Translations under genes and position numbers: made by a program
The notes under the pieces: generated by a model
What the model was told of the DNA's origin: nothing
Databases searched by the model: none
What the model saw: only the letters and a program-made list of their open reading frames with translations
In this document: positions 9,283 through 17,436 of the stretch, piece after piece
How the letters are laid out: the number at the start of each line of letters is the position of its first letter
Position numbering within the stretch: the first letter of the stretch is position 1
Source of the DNA: Bacillus massiliglaciei
GTDB taxonomy: Bacteria; Bacillota; Bacilli; Bacillales; DSM-1321
Assembly (NCBI RefSeq): GCF_900098925.1
Contig: NZ_LT622359.1
Location: 721,887 to 785,886, forward strand
DNA: 64,000 nucleotides
Direction: 5' to 3'

Positions 9283-9430
9283 AATTCCTGCCTGGATTTC
9301 AAAAGGAAGCTATACTTTCTTTTTCTCCATTTTTCCCTACTCTAAACAATTGGAGGCCTTTCTGCTCGCTATGATTCGTATTTATAGAAAGTATCGACTA
9401 TAATGAAAGGGAAAATAAGGAGTGATGGCG

Positions 9431-10933
9431 ATGTATACAGTTAGCAAAGAATTTAATTTGGATACGATTGCAGAATGTATGGTAGTAGGTGTTTTTGATA
9501 AACCGGCTCCATTCACCGGAGTGATTCAAACAGCTGACGAGAAAATGGACGGACAGTTGACTGAATTATTTAAAGCGGGAGATATCCAAGGAAAGAAAAA
9601 ATCGATTGTGAAAGTACATACCCTTGGAAAATTAGGAATAAAACGGCTCGTTTTTGTCGGTTTGGGGAAAGAGAAGGAATTGACATTCGAAACGATTCGG
9701 GAGGCCTTCGGAAAGGCTGCCAAAGCAGTTAAAGAGATGCGGCTGACAAAACTTCTGCTTGCGCTTGATTCATTTGTAACAGAAAAAGTCGAGGAATTGG
9801 ATGCTTCTCATGCTTTTGCAGAAGGGTTTGAATTGGCAGCTTATCAATTTACCGGCTATAAACAGAAAACGAATCTGGCTGATAAAACGATCGAGGAATT
9901 TGCAATTGTAACTGAATATGATCAGGAAGAGATCCTTGCTTCTCTTAAAGTCGGCCGGGTATTCGGCAAAGCGGTCAATTCAGCCAGAACCCTTGTGAAT
10001 ACACCGGGGAATTTACTTACTTCTACTGATATGGCAGACTATGCGATTCAATTGGCAGAACGATATGGTTTTGAAGCGGAAATTCTTGAAAAAGAAGATA
10101 TGCTAAAGCTGGGCATGGGAGCACTGCTTGCTGTAAATCAAGGATCTTCAGAACCGCCCAAAATGATTACTCTGAAATATCAGGGCAAGGATGAATGGAA
10201 AGATGTTATCGGCCTGGTTGGTAAAGGTATTACTTTTGATACAGGCGGATATTCGATTAAAACGAAATCCGGGATTGTTGGTATGAAGACAGATATGGGA
10301 GGTGCCGCAGCTGTGCTTGGAGCCATGGAAATCATTGGTGAAATTCAGCCGGAGCAAAATGTCGTAGCGGTTATTCCTTCTACAGACAATATGATCAGCG
10401 GCACGGCATTTAAACCGGATGATGTCATTACAGCCATGAGCGGAAAAACCATTGAAGTGCTTAATACAGATGCGGAAGGCAGGCTGGTGCTGGCAGATGC
10501 CGTTACATATGCGAAACAGCATGGGGCGGATTATCTTGTCGATGTCGCCACATTAACAGGGGGCGTCATTACAGCGTTAGGAAACGACATGACCGGTGCG
10601 ATGACAAATGACGAAGAATGGTTCGAGGAAGTTCTGCAGGCGTCCTATGAAGCAGGAGAACCAATGTGGAGACTGCCGATCACGGAAAAGGATAAAGAAC
10701 GTGTGCGGAACAGCAAGATTGCGGATTTAAATAATTCGCCAGGAAGTGCCGGGCATGCCATCATGGGAGGAGCCTTCATTGGCGAATTTGCCGAGAAGAC
10801 GCCATGGGTGCATCTTGATATTGCAGGAACCTCTGTTGCATCCCAAAGCTCTGATTTGGGTCCTTCAGGAGCAACCGGTGTTATGGCAAGGACACTTGCC
10901 TTGGCTGTTGAAAGGTTTGGAACGGAAGAATAA
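9431..10933 (+). CDS. pepA: Leucyl aminopeptidase (M17 family), PepA/YuiE
   Basis: A 500-residue cytosolic M17 aminopeptidase that removes N-terminal residues from peptides with two metal ions. The active site is visible: a lysine in [10 protein letters not shown] (about residue 261-270) and the signature [13 protein letters not shown] (about residues 344-356). It is full length for the family. The ATG at 9431 is eight bases after AAGGAG; earlier GTG (9422) and ATG (9425) codons fall inside or too close to that site. A -10-like TATAAT sits at 9399-9404. It ends at a hairpin at 10944-10976. Confidence 0.94.
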   Translation: MYTVSKEFNLDTIAECMVVGVFDKPAPFTGVIQTADEKMDGQLTELFKAGDIQGKKKSIVKVHTLGKLGIKRLVFVGLGKEKELTFETIREAFGKAAKAVKEMRLTKLLLALDSFVTEKVEELDASHAFAEGFELAAYQFTGYKQKTNLADKTIEEFAIVTEYDQEEILASLKVGRVFGKAVNSARTLVNTPGNLLTSTDMADYAIQLAERYGFEAEILEKEDMLKLGMGALLAVNQGSSEPPKMITLKYQGKDEWKDVIGLVGKGITFDTGGYSIKTKSGIVGMKTDMGGAAAVLGAMEIIGEIQPEQNVVAVIPSTDNMISGTAFKPDDVITAMSGKTIEVLNTDAEGRLVLADAVTYAKQHGADYLVDVATLTGGVITALGNDMTGAMTNDEEWFEEVLQASYEAGEPMWRLPITEKDKERVRNSKIADLNNSPGSAGHAIMGGAFIGEFAEKTPWVHLDIAGTSVASQSSDLGPSGATGVMARTLALAVERFGTEE

Positions 10934-10943
10934 AGCTATCGAA

Positions 10944-10985
10944 GACCGGAACCGGTTCAAATACCGGGCTCCGGTCGTCTTTATT
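10944..10985. terminator. Rho-independent terminator after pepA
   Basis: GC-rich stem (gaccggaaccggt / accgggctccggtc, one bulge) and a T/A-rich tail. It could also serve the convergent gene at 10994. Confidence 0.72.
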
Positions 10986-10993
10986 ATAAATAG

Positions 10994-11371
10994 TTAAAAT
11001 TCATTCCATTTCAGACTGATAATCATACGCACATTATCTTTGGCCTGTGCACGAAAATCCATTCGAAGGCCATCAGGGGTGAAAGAAACATCCGGCACGG
11101 TTTTAATACCAGTTTTTCGCAGCATATTCGTCACTGTGTCTTTTTTTGAATCTTGTGCTGCTTCCATAACCCGCTTTGAAAAATCTTTGGAAGAAGCGAA
11201 AGTATTAATGACTTTTCTTATGTCATCTAAAAGAACTTGAGCCGATTTTGCTGCCTGAATCAGCAAATCGGGATTGGCCGCCGGCATCGGCCGGAAATGA
11301 AAATCGATTGACTGAAGGCTCCTCTTTTCTTCTGTGAAATGATAATGAAAAAAATCAGGAAGATTCTCCAA
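10994..11371 (-). CDS. Conserved-looking hypothetical protein
   Basis: A 125-residue soluble protein I do not recognise. It has a short aromatic N terminus (FFHYHF), a helical middle (residues 33-85, rich in K, D and A), and an end with beta-strand character (MDFRAQAKDNVRMIISLKW). There is no signal peptide or obvious catalytic motif. The start is TTG, 10 bases after AAGGGGAGA, the only site in range. It stands alone, convergent with pepA. Confidence 0.6.
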   Translation of the reverse strand: MENLPDFFHYHFTEEKRSLQSIDFHFRPMPAANPDLLIQAAKSAQVLLDDIRKVINTFASSKDFSKRVMEAAQDSKKDTVTNMLRKTGIKTVPDVSFTPDGLRMDFRAQAKDNVRMIISLKWNEF

Positions 11372-11483
11372 AAAATTATTCTCCCCTTCACAACTATTTT
11401 TACATTAAACTATGAGTAGATGCTGCTGAATATGCTGGATGAAATCGAGTATAGATCAGTATGAAGCAGCATATGCTGTTTCA

Positions 11484-11512
11484 TTGACGTTTAAATTGTA
11501 TAGTAATATACT
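11484..11512 (+). promoter_or_regulatory. Sigma-A promoter of the ribA-ribD-HAD cassette
   Basis: TTGACG (11484-11489) and TATACT (11507-11512) with a 17-base spacer. The predicted leader is only about 45 bases, too short for an FMN riboswitch, and none of its conserved boxes appear in the 190-base gap. An ATGCTGCT/AGCAGCAT inverted repeat lies upstream of the promoter. Confidence 0.7.
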
Positions 11513-11564
11513 TTTTCTTACATTTGATTCATGCGAGTCCATACTATAAAAATAAGGTGATTAT

Positions 11565-12299
11565 ATGAATATAACGGAACAAACGAAAGACCTTTTAATA
11601 GATAAAATGAACATGATTGAGACGGAGGCAGGAAAGAAACTGTGTCTTGTAGGTCCGGTAAAGCTTCCAGTTCAGCAAGGGGAGTTCTCTGCCGTATTCC
11701 AATGGTATACCTGGATGGAAGTCAGTGCGGATCTATCAAATGAAGAAGCCGTGCTTGAATCGCTTGCCTCTGCCAATTTAGCATTTGGGCAGCAGTCGTC
11801 TGTTCTTGTATTTGGTGATTTTAAAAAATCTGAACAGGCGCTGATCCGTATGCACAGTATCTGCCATACAGGGGACATTTTCGGAAGTAAGCGGTGTGAT
11901 TGCGGATACCAGCTGCACCAATCGATGAAAATGATTGTGGAGCATGGAAGCGGAGCGCTATTCTATTTAGCCGACCATGAAGGGAGAGGCATCGGCCTGT
12001 TCTCTAAATCATTGGCTTATTTATTGCAGCAAGAGGGCTATGATACAGTCGAAGCTAACCAGGCATTAGGCTTTGAGGATGATACCCGTTCCTATGAGTA
12101 TGCAATCGAGATTTTGCAGGTGCTTCGGAAAAAGCCCGTAACACTCATTACGAATAATCCGAAAAAGCTGGAGGCTCTGAAAAAGCATGGACTGACCGCA
12201 GACTCCCATATTCCATTATGGGGCGGACTTACAGATGATAACCGCTTTTATCTAGATACAAAGGTACAGAAATCCGGACATATTCCGCTTCCGGTATAA
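11565..12299 (+). CDS. GTP cyclohydrolase II (RibA-type, stand-alone)
   Basis: A 244-residue GTP cyclohydrolase II, which opens GTP to 2,5-diamino-6-ribosylamino-pyrimidinone phosphate, formate and pyrophosphate. The zinc ligands are C100, C111 and C113 (CHTGDIFGSKRCDCG); HEGRGIGL and TNNPKK are present. There is no DHBP synthase domain, so this is not the usual Bacillus RibBA fusion. The catalytic-loop tyrosine (Y134) is followed by LADHEGR, whereas RibA enzymes I know read LRQEGR, so one residue is added and Q is replaced. The next gene is ribD-like, 12 bases on; no FMN riboswitch precedes it. Confidence 0.85.
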   Translation: MNITEQTKDLLIDKMNMIETEAGKKLCLVGPVKLPVQQGEFSAVFQWYTWMEVSADLSNEEAVLESLASANLAFGQQSSVLVFGDFKKSEQALIRMHSICHTGDIFGSKRCDCGYQLHQSMKMIVEHGSGALFYLADHEGRGIGLFSKSLAYLLQQEGYDTVEANQALGFEDDTRSYEYAIEILQVLRKKPVTLITNNPKKLEALKKHGLTADSHIPLWGGLTDDNRFYLDTKVQKSGHIPLPV

Positions 12300-12311
12300 G
12301 GAGTGCTGTTC

Positions 12312-13439
12312 ATGACAATGGATCAATATTATATGCAGATGGCGCTGGACTTAGCTTCCAGCGCGAAAGGCAAGACCAATCCTAATCCTGTTGTAGGAGC
12401 GGTGATTGTGAAAGACGGTGTGATAGCCGGTACAGGCATTCACAGGAAAGCGGGAGAACCCCATGCAGAAGTCCATGCATTCAGGATGGCAGGCGACTAT
12501 GCAAAAGGTGCGACTCTATACGTGACATTAGAGCCTTGTTCCCATTATGGAAAGACTCCCCCTTGTGCCAACTTGGTGAAGGATTCAGGAGTGAGCCGGG
12601 TGGTGGTGGCAGCCCAGGATCCCAATCCTGAAGTGGCCGGCCGGGGAATTGAACTGATTCGGAATGCCGGGATTGAAGTGGAAGTCGGAATTCTGGAAGA
12701 AGAGGCAAAAAAGCTGAATGAAAGATTTATTCATAATATGCAGACAGGCAGTCCGTTCATCATTTCAAAATATGCGATGACTGCAGATGGAAAGATTGCA
12801 GCACATAATGGTCAGTCTAAATGGGTGACGGGGAAAGAGGCGCGTCATTCGGTCCATAGGCTGCGGAATGAAGTGGATGCTATTCTTGTAGGAATAGGAA
12901 CGGTATTAGCGGATAATCCATCCTTGACCACGCGTCTTCCCGAGGGCAATGGCAAACACCCGATCCGTGTGATTATGGACAGGCGTTTGAGAATGCCGCT
13001 GCATGCCGCAGTCATGGATGCTTCAGATGCCAAGACATGGATTGTTACCGGAGAAAATGCTGACCCGGAAAAAGCGGAACTCCTTAGGCAAAAGGGAGCT
13101 GTTTTGATTCATGTCCCAGAAAAAGAGGGGGTTCTTGATTTGCATGCCGCTATGGAAAAGCTGTATGCGAACGGGATTACAGATATCTTGGTAGAAGGCG
13201 GAGCAGAAATAAATGCCTCTTTCCTTCGGGAAGGCCTTATTAATAAGTTTCTTATCTATATCGCACCTAAAATACTTGGCGGCCGGAATTCTTTATCTCC
13301 TTTCGCCGGCGCAGATGTTAATTCCATGGAGTCAGCAGCTGATCTGCATATTGAAAAAGTGGAGATGGTTGGCAAGGATCTTTGTATTACTGCCTATCCG
13401 GTAAAAGAATCTGAGGAGATCGGAAGTGATGAGGGATAA
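12312..13439 (+). CDS. ribD: RibD-type bifunctional deaminase/reductase
   Basis: A 375-residue two-domain enzyme. Residues 1-145 are the zinc deaminase (H51-A-E53, C76 and C85 in PCSHYGKTPPC), removing the pyrimidine amino group. The rest is the dihydrofolate-reductase-like domain (FIISKYAMTADGKIA, ILVEGGAEINASF, IAPKILGG), which reduces ribosyl to ribityl. The ATG at 12312 is placed by TAAGGAG eight bases before; a GTG at 12303 overlaps that site. Its stop codon overlaps the start of the HAD gene (TAATG), implying coupled translation. ribE and ribH are not in this window. Confidence 0.88.
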   Translation: MTMDQYYMQMALDLASSAKGKTNPNPVVGAVIVKDGVIAGTGIHRKAGEPHAEVHAFRMAGDYAKGATLYVTLEPCSHYGKTPPCANLVKDSGVSRVVVAAQDPNPEVAGRGIELIRNAGIEVEVGILEEEAKKLNERFIHNMQTGSPFIISKYAMTADGKIAAHNGQSKWVTGKEARHSVHRLRNEVDAILVGIGTVLADNPSLTTRLPEGNGKHPIRVIMDRRLRMPLHAAVMDASDAKTWIVTGENADPEKAELLRQKGAVLIHVPEKEGVLDLHAAMEKLYANGITDILVEGGAEINASFLREGLINKFLIYIAPKILGGRNSLSPFAGADVNSMESAADLHIEKVEMVGKDLCITAYPVKESEEIGSDEG

Positions 13440-14023
13440 TGAGATTCGGTTTTGATATTGATGATACATTAATCGATCTGCGCGGTCATGCTTTCGATTT
13501 ATATAATAAGAAATTAAATAAATCTGTGGGAAAAGACGTTTTTCACGCTCTTAAAACGATTGAAATCCATGAAGCGTTTGGGTTGGATTCGAAGCAAGGC
13601 AGTGAAATGTGGCAAAGCCTTTCTGAAGAGATTTATTATACGGACTGTCCGGCCTTTGAGGGAGCTGTTGAGGCTCTCCAGAAGCTGCAACAGGATGGGC
13701 ACGACATTTTTTATATTACGGCCCGAAAGGCTGAACATGCTGTCCGGACAAGAGAGTGGATGAAAAAGAATGGATTCCCTGTGAAGGACAGTCATTTTTA
13801 TTGCGGGATGAAGGATGAAGAAAAGATTGAGATCATCCGCAATCTGAAGCTGGATTATTACTTCGATGATAAACCGGCTGTACTGAGCACACTGGGAGGA
13901 TTAACGACAGCCATAATTGCCATCGACAATGGATATAACCAGATGATTGACCTTCCCAGATTGAGACGGTGGTCGGAATTAAAAACCTTAGTTACTGAAA
14001 ATCAAAAGCAGAATACCCCCTAA
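13439..14023 (+). CDS. HAD-family phosphatase (5'-nucleotidase NT5C-like)
   Basis: A 194-residue haloacid-dehalogenase hydrolase. The nucleophile motif is FDIDDTL (D6, D8), motif II is T94 in YITARK, a lysine lies near 129, and the acidic motif is YFDDKP (D143, D144). It resembles the deoxyribonucleotidase/NT5C group, which has a small helical cap. It starts inside the ribD stop codon, so expression is tied to the cyclohydrolase and RibD. Dephosphorylation of the ribityl- or ribosylamino-pyrimidine phosphate is a plausible job, because HAD enzymes do that step in riboflavin synthesis, but this is inference. Confidence 0.78.
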   Translation: MRFGFDIDDTLIDLRGHAFDLYNKKLNKSVGKDVFHALKTIEIHEAFGLDSKQGSEMWQSLSEEIYYTDCPAFEGAVEALQKLQQDGHDIFYITARKAEHAVRTREWMKKNGFPVKDSHFYCGMKDEEKIEIIRNLKLDYYFDDKPAVLSTLGGLTTAIIAIDNGYNQMIDLPRLRRWSELKTLVTENQKQNTP

Positions 14024-14065
14024 GTAAGCCATTCTGAAATGGAATTTCATACAGCATAAGCCCCA

Positions 14066-14104
14066 AAATATCAAATTTCTCTGTGAGAAATTTGATATTT
14101 TTAT
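14066..14104 (+). terminator. Terminator hairpin, copy B of the dispersed repeat
   Basis: A perfect 15-bp stem (aaatatcaaatttct / agaaatttgatattt), loop CTGTG, then T-rich. It ends the riboflavin-type cassette. The preceding ATACAGCATA also occurs before copy A. Confidence 0.9.
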
Positions 14105-14222
14105 GTCCAGGCCTATTTTGTTAAGAAGAGAAATAAAGCCCATTTCCATGATGATATATCCGCGCTTCCTATCTTGTTTAGAACAAGACCTTCCGCACTT
14201 ATTAAATAAGGTGCACACAGCA

Positions 14223-14236
14223 AGAAAGCGCTTTTA
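14223..14236 (+). promoter_or_regulatory. Possible cre-like site upstream of the iclR gene
   Basis: AGAAAGCGCTTTTA matches the palindromic CcpA site with two mismatches at the outer positions. It lies 100 bases before the IclR start. Weak evidence. Confidence 0.25.
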
Positions 14237-14338
14237 CTTTTTTAGAGCTGTATCTTCCTCATTTCCATTTAAACAATTATAATAAGGGCAGAAAGAGTGG
14301 AAATAGACGGAATTTATCTTCTAAGGAGAGACTGGAAA

Positions 14339-15112
14339 ATGCCAAATAAAACCGTTGTAAAGTCCATGCAGGTTCTAAATCTTTTTCTGGATCATCCTAA
14401 GTTAACATTCAATCAGATGGTGGAGCATTCTGCTTTGCCTAAGACCTCATTGCATCGGATGGTACGTTCTTTGGAGGAAATGGGCTTCCTTGAAAAGAAT
14501 AAGGATGGATTTTATTCACTTGGTTTGCTGTTTCTTCAATTTGGACAGCTAGTATCAAAACGGTTGGATATCAGGGAAATAGCTCTGCCGGTTATGAAAG
14601 AACTGAGGGATCAGGTAGAAGAAGCAGTCAATTTGCTGGTTAGAGAAAGAGATGAAGCCATTTATATTGAAAAGCTTGATACGTTGCAGCCGGTACGGCT
14701 TTATACTTCTGTAGGGAGAAGATCTCCTCTGTATGCAGGAGATTCAAGAATCCTTCTGGCCTATTTGGAAGATAATGAGTTAGAGTCTTACCTGAGCCGG
14801 GTGGATCTTGTACCGATTGGAATTGGCACGATTACAGACAAAAAGGAACTGAAAAGACGTCTGAGTGAAGCCAGGGACTTCGGATATTCCATCAGTCGTT
14901 CCGAACTTGAAAATTATACGGCATCCGTCAGTGCACCTGTTTTTAACAGTGATGGACAGGTTATTGCAGGCATCAGTATTGCCGGGATAGAAGCACGGTA
15001 TCAAGAGGAGCGGCTTCCGAAATTAATCAGACAAGTGAAGGAAAGTGCAGAAAAGATTTCTAAAAGGATGGGCGGTGTACAAAGAAAGGACGGCGGGAGG
15101 AATGAAGAATGA
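14339..15112 (+). CDS. IclR-family transcriptional regulator (KipR-like candidate)
   Basis: A 257-residue IclR regulator: N-terminal winged helix (residues 5-65, LPKTSLHRMVRSLEEMGFL) and a GAF-like effector domain to about 245, with the usual AVNLLVRERDEAIYIEKL and ASVSAPVFNSDGQVIAGISIAG stretches. In B. subtilis the IclR regulator KipR belongs to the 5-oxoprolinase (kip) operon; this gene lies 1.5 kb upstream of pxpA with three small genes between, so it is a good candidate regulator of pxp. The ATG at 14339 follows AAGGAGAG by eight bases; a GTG at 14297 lacks a site. Confidence 0.82.
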   Translation: MPNKTVVKSMQVLNLFLDHPKLTFNQMVEHSALPKTSLHRMVRSLEEMGFLEKNKDGFYSLGLLFLQFGQLVSKRLDIREIALPVMKELRDQVEEAVNLLVRERDEAIYIEKLDTLQPVRLYTSVGRRSPLYAGDSRILLAYLEDNELESYLSRVDLVPIGIGTITDKKELKRRLSEARDFGYSISRSELENYTASVSAPVFNSDGQVIAGISIAGIEARYQEERLPKLIRQVKESAEKISKRMGGVQRKDGGRNEE

Positions 15113-15516
15113 TAGTGGCACTGGATACATGTGATCGAAATATTGCTGAACAAATCCTTGCTGTTCAAACCCCTGCATATCAAGTGGAAGCAGAGCTCAT
15201 CGGCTTCAATGAGATACCAGCTTTAAAAGATACGGTTGATACGATTGTTAACACGGAGGAAATTTTTATAGGATGGATGGCTGCGGGCAAATTGAAAGGA
15301 GTTTTATCTTACTTATACGGTGAAGGAGTATATCAGATTTGCAGATTGACTGTGCACCCTCAGTACTTCAGACAAGGTATTGCTTCTAATCTTTTATATC
15401 ATTTTCTTCAAAGTCTAGAAGCAGGAAGCAGTGTATGGGTAAGTACAGGATCTTTAAATATTCCTGCAATTAATCTGTATAAGGGATGTGGCTTCCTGAC
15501 ACAAAAAGAAAGGTAA
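15109..15516 (+). CDS. GNAT-family N-acetyltransferase
   Basis: A 135-residue GNAT enzyme, acetyl-CoA dependent. The acetyl-CoA loop is YFRQGIASNLLYHFL (residues 86-100), followed by the late N-rich AINLYKGCGF motif that closes the fold. The acceptor is unknown. Its ATG overlaps the stop codon of the iclR gene (ATGA), so they are one transcript. A hairpin at 15539-15583 follows. Confidence 0.78.
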   Translation: MIVALDTCDRNIAEQILAVQTPAYQVEAELIGFNEIPALKDTVDTIVNTEEIFIGWMAAGKLKGVLSYLYGEGVYQICRLTVHPQYFRQGIASNLLYHFLQSLEAGSSVWVSTGSLNIPAINLYKGCGFLTQKER

Positions 15517-15538
15517 GCAGAGCCGGGGATTTTTATCA

Positions 15539-15583
15539 CATGGATGAAAGTACAGCTTTAAATCCTTTTTGGATTCATCCATG
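15539..15583 (+). terminator. Possible terminator after the GNAT gene
   Basis: Arms catggatgaa and ttcatccatg enclose an inner aatcc/ggatt pair. The tail (ttattcaa) is short in T, so strength is uncertain. Confidence 0.45.
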
Positions 15584-15610
15584 TTATTCAAATAATAAGG
15601 TGGGGTTTTA

Positions 15611-15835
15611 TTGGCACGCTGTACGAATTGTCATCATAAATGGAAAGTAAAAGATATTTGGTCTCTTGGGTTTTCAAAGTATGGAAAAGCATGTCCTGCA
15701 TGCGGGACTAAACAATATATGTCCTCTGATACTCTGGCTGTCATGTCTTTAGGATCTATCAGTCTGTTATTTTTGATACTGGTACCTTTCATTATGAAAA
15801 TAAGCGACAAGGATGAATCTTTAGTCAAACAGTAA
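15611..15835 (+). CDS. Small zinc-ribbon membrane protein (TIGR04104-type)
   Basis: A 74-residue protein with two CxxC pairs at the N terminus (CTNC at 4-7, CPAC at 28-31), a zinc-ribbon layout, and one membrane helix near residues 43-62. It resembles the Bacillus TIGR04104 putative zinc finger family; its function is unknown. It starts with TTG after AAGGTGGGG. Its last 15 bases overlap the end of the convergent DinB gene. Confidence 0.72.
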   Translation: MARCTNCHHKWKVKDIWSLGFSKYGKACPACGTKQYMSSDTLAVMSLGSISLLFLILVPFIMKISDKDESLVKQ

Positions 15836-16291
15836 TACATGCGGGTCTTTCTTGTAACAATGAACAAGTATGGCGTGTAATTGGCCTCGATGATGATAGA
15901 TATGTGCTGCGATTTCTAACAGCCATTCATATCTTGAATAGGCTGTCCCCCAATAAGCAGTAACAGTTTGCTGAAGTTCTGTTTCGGTGCACTGCATGTA
16001 GGTTTCTTTAAGCAGCTGATAATTTTCAAAGAGACTGTCCCTTATGGCATGTAAATGATCATATGAAACCGATGAATAAAATTGATTCATTTCTGCTTGA
16101 GTCGCTCCGTTTGCAATCAGAAGATCTGCTTTGCAAATCATCGCAATATGCTCCAATAATTCCCCTATAGAATGTTTATCGGGTGAGGGCCTTTTTTCCA
16201 TATCCTCTTCGTTTAATTGGTCTATGATTTCGGCCGTACTATTTATGGCTATTTTAATTTGGTTTAATGCGCTTTTACAGTAAATGTTCAT
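15821..16291 (-). CDS. DinB/YfiT-like four-helix protein
   Basis: A 156-residue helical protein of the DinB superfamily. Metal-site histidines fall in the expected places: H48 in IGELLEHIAM, and H130/H134 in AAHIYHHRGQLHAI. Members are often thiol-dependent transferases or damage-inducible proteins; the substrate cannot be inferred. It is convergent with the zinc-ribbon gene and overlaps its end. The ATG is preceded by AAGGAGG. Confidence 0.78.
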   Translation of the reverse strand: MNIYCKSALNQIKIAINSTAEIIDQLNEEDMEKRPSPDKHSIGELLEHIAMICKADLLIANGATQAEMNQFYSSVSYDHLHAIRDSLFENYQLLKETYMQCTETELQQTVTAYWGTAYSRYEWLLEIAAHIYHHRGQLHAILVHCYKKDPHVLLFD

Positions 16292-16389
16292 CGGTTCCTC
16301 CTTAATCTGCTGATTTCTGTTCCTTTTACATGATTATATACTAACTAAAGGCTTACGGTTATATTTCTGTCCAATATAAAGATACTAGA

Positions 16390-16413
16390 AAAAGGGTCCG
16401 CGGATCCTTTTTT
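16390..16413. terminator. Orphan terminator-like hairpin upstream of pxpA
   Basis: aaaagggtcc / ggatcctttt with a two-base loop and a T run (plus strand) or A/T run (minus strand). No gene ends nearby on the plus strand. It may be an attenuator or a boundary element. Confidence 0.5.
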
Positions 16414-16619
16414 TCTTGTTTTTAGAAGCAGAACGGGATGATGGAGTTTTTTGCTAATAAGTGAATGTCAGTTCCATATGGACTCCAGGTACCATTTTTG
16501 ACAGTCTGTATCCAGTTTCAGGAAAAGGGTAAGAATAAAGACAATATTCTGATAAAACATTGTCGAAAAATAAAAATCGTGGTAGCCTATTATTTATAAT
16601 CCAAAAAACGATTCTTCAA

Positions 16620-16634
16620 TTCCGAATTTCGGAA
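16620..16634 (+). promoter_or_regulatory. Palindromic operator candidate before pxpA
   Basis: TTCCGAATTTCGGAA has two perfect 7-base arms around one base. It lies 20 bases downstream of a TATAAT (16595-16600) and 16 bases before the pxpA ATG. IclR-family operators are often short TTCCG/TGGAA-type palindromes, and an IclR gene lies upstream. Confidence 0.45.
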
Positions 16635-16650
16635 CTAAGGGGGCAGAGGC

Positions 16651-17418
16651 ATGAAAAGAGTAGATATGAATTGTGATTTGGGAGAAAGCTACGGCGCGTA
16701 TACAATAGGGAATGATGAAGAGATTTTAGACTATGTCACTTCTGCTAATATAGCGTGCGGCTTTCACGCGGGTGATCCTTCCATCATGCGAAAAACCGTA
16801 AAAACTGCTTTGGAAAAAGGGATTCAGATCGGGGCTCATCCAGGGCTTCCAGATTTAATTGGCTTCGGCAGAAGGAACATGAATATTACACCTCAGGAAG
16901 CCTATGACATGACAGTTTACCAAATAGGGGCTCTATATGGGTTTGTCCGTTCTGAAGGCGGCCGTATACAGCATGTAAAGCCCCATGGAGCGCTGTATAA
17001 TATGGCGGCGAAGGATGCTGCTCTGGCCAAGGCCATTGCGGAGGCAGTCTATCGAATTGACTCTGCCTTGATTCTGTTTGGCCTGTCCAACAGTGAATTG
17101 ATCAAGGCAGGCAAGGAAGCGGGTTTGCAGACAGCCAGTGAAGTATTTGCAGACCGTACATACCAGAAAGATGGTTCGTTGACATCCCGGAATGAAAAGG
17201 GAGCACTGATTCATAAAGATGAGGAAGCAGCTGCACAAGTGATCCGGATGGTGAAAGAGAACAAAGTTCTTTCACAGCAAGGCAGTGAAGTAGTATTGAA
17301 AGCAGATACGATTTGCATTCATGGAGATGGGGAGCATGCCCTGTCGTTTGCAAAAAATATTAAACAATCTCTTGAAGAGGCCGGAATATCGATAAAACCG
17401 ATATCGGCGAAATTATAA
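16651..17418 (+). CDS. pxpA: 5-oxoprolinase subunit A (LamB/YcsF family)
   Basis: A 255-residue LamB/YcsF protein, one of three subunits of the ATP-dependent prokaryotic 5-oxoprolinase that opens 5-oxo-L-proline to glutamate. Hallmarks are [10 protein letters not shown] at the start, [11 protein letters not shown] and [11 protein letters not shown], and [10 protein letters not shown], supplying the conserved acidic and histidine residues. It is full length. It leads an operon with the NRAMP-like transporter and pxpB-pxpC. The GGGGGCAGAGG site precedes the ATG. Confidence 0.93.
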   Translation: MKRVDMNCDLGESYGAYTIGNDEEILDYVTSANIACGFHAGDPSIMRKTVKTALEKGIQIGAHPGLPDLIGFGRRNMNITPQEAYDMTVYQIGALYGFVRSEGGRIQHVKPHGALYNMAAKDAALAKAIAEAVYRIDSALILFGLSNSELIKAGKEAGLQTASEVFADRTYQKDGSLTSRNEKGALIHKDEEAAAQVIRMVKENKVLSQQGSEVVLKADTICIHGDGEHALSFAKNIKQSLEEAGISIKPISAKL

Positions 17419-17436
17419 AAAAGGAGCGGGAAACTA

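Larger units (their letters stand above)
16292..16650. other. Intergenic region before pxpA
   Basis: No gene is seen in this 359-base gap. It contains an isolated terminator-like hairpin (16390-16413), a TATAAT at 16595-16600 and a 15-base palindrome next to the pxpA ribosome binding site (16620-16634). Confidence 0.6.

Noticed and set aside
11372-11564. FMN riboswitch before the GTP cyclohydrolase gene
   Set aside because: None of the conserved RFN boxes are present, and the predicted leader after the promoter is only about 45 bases.
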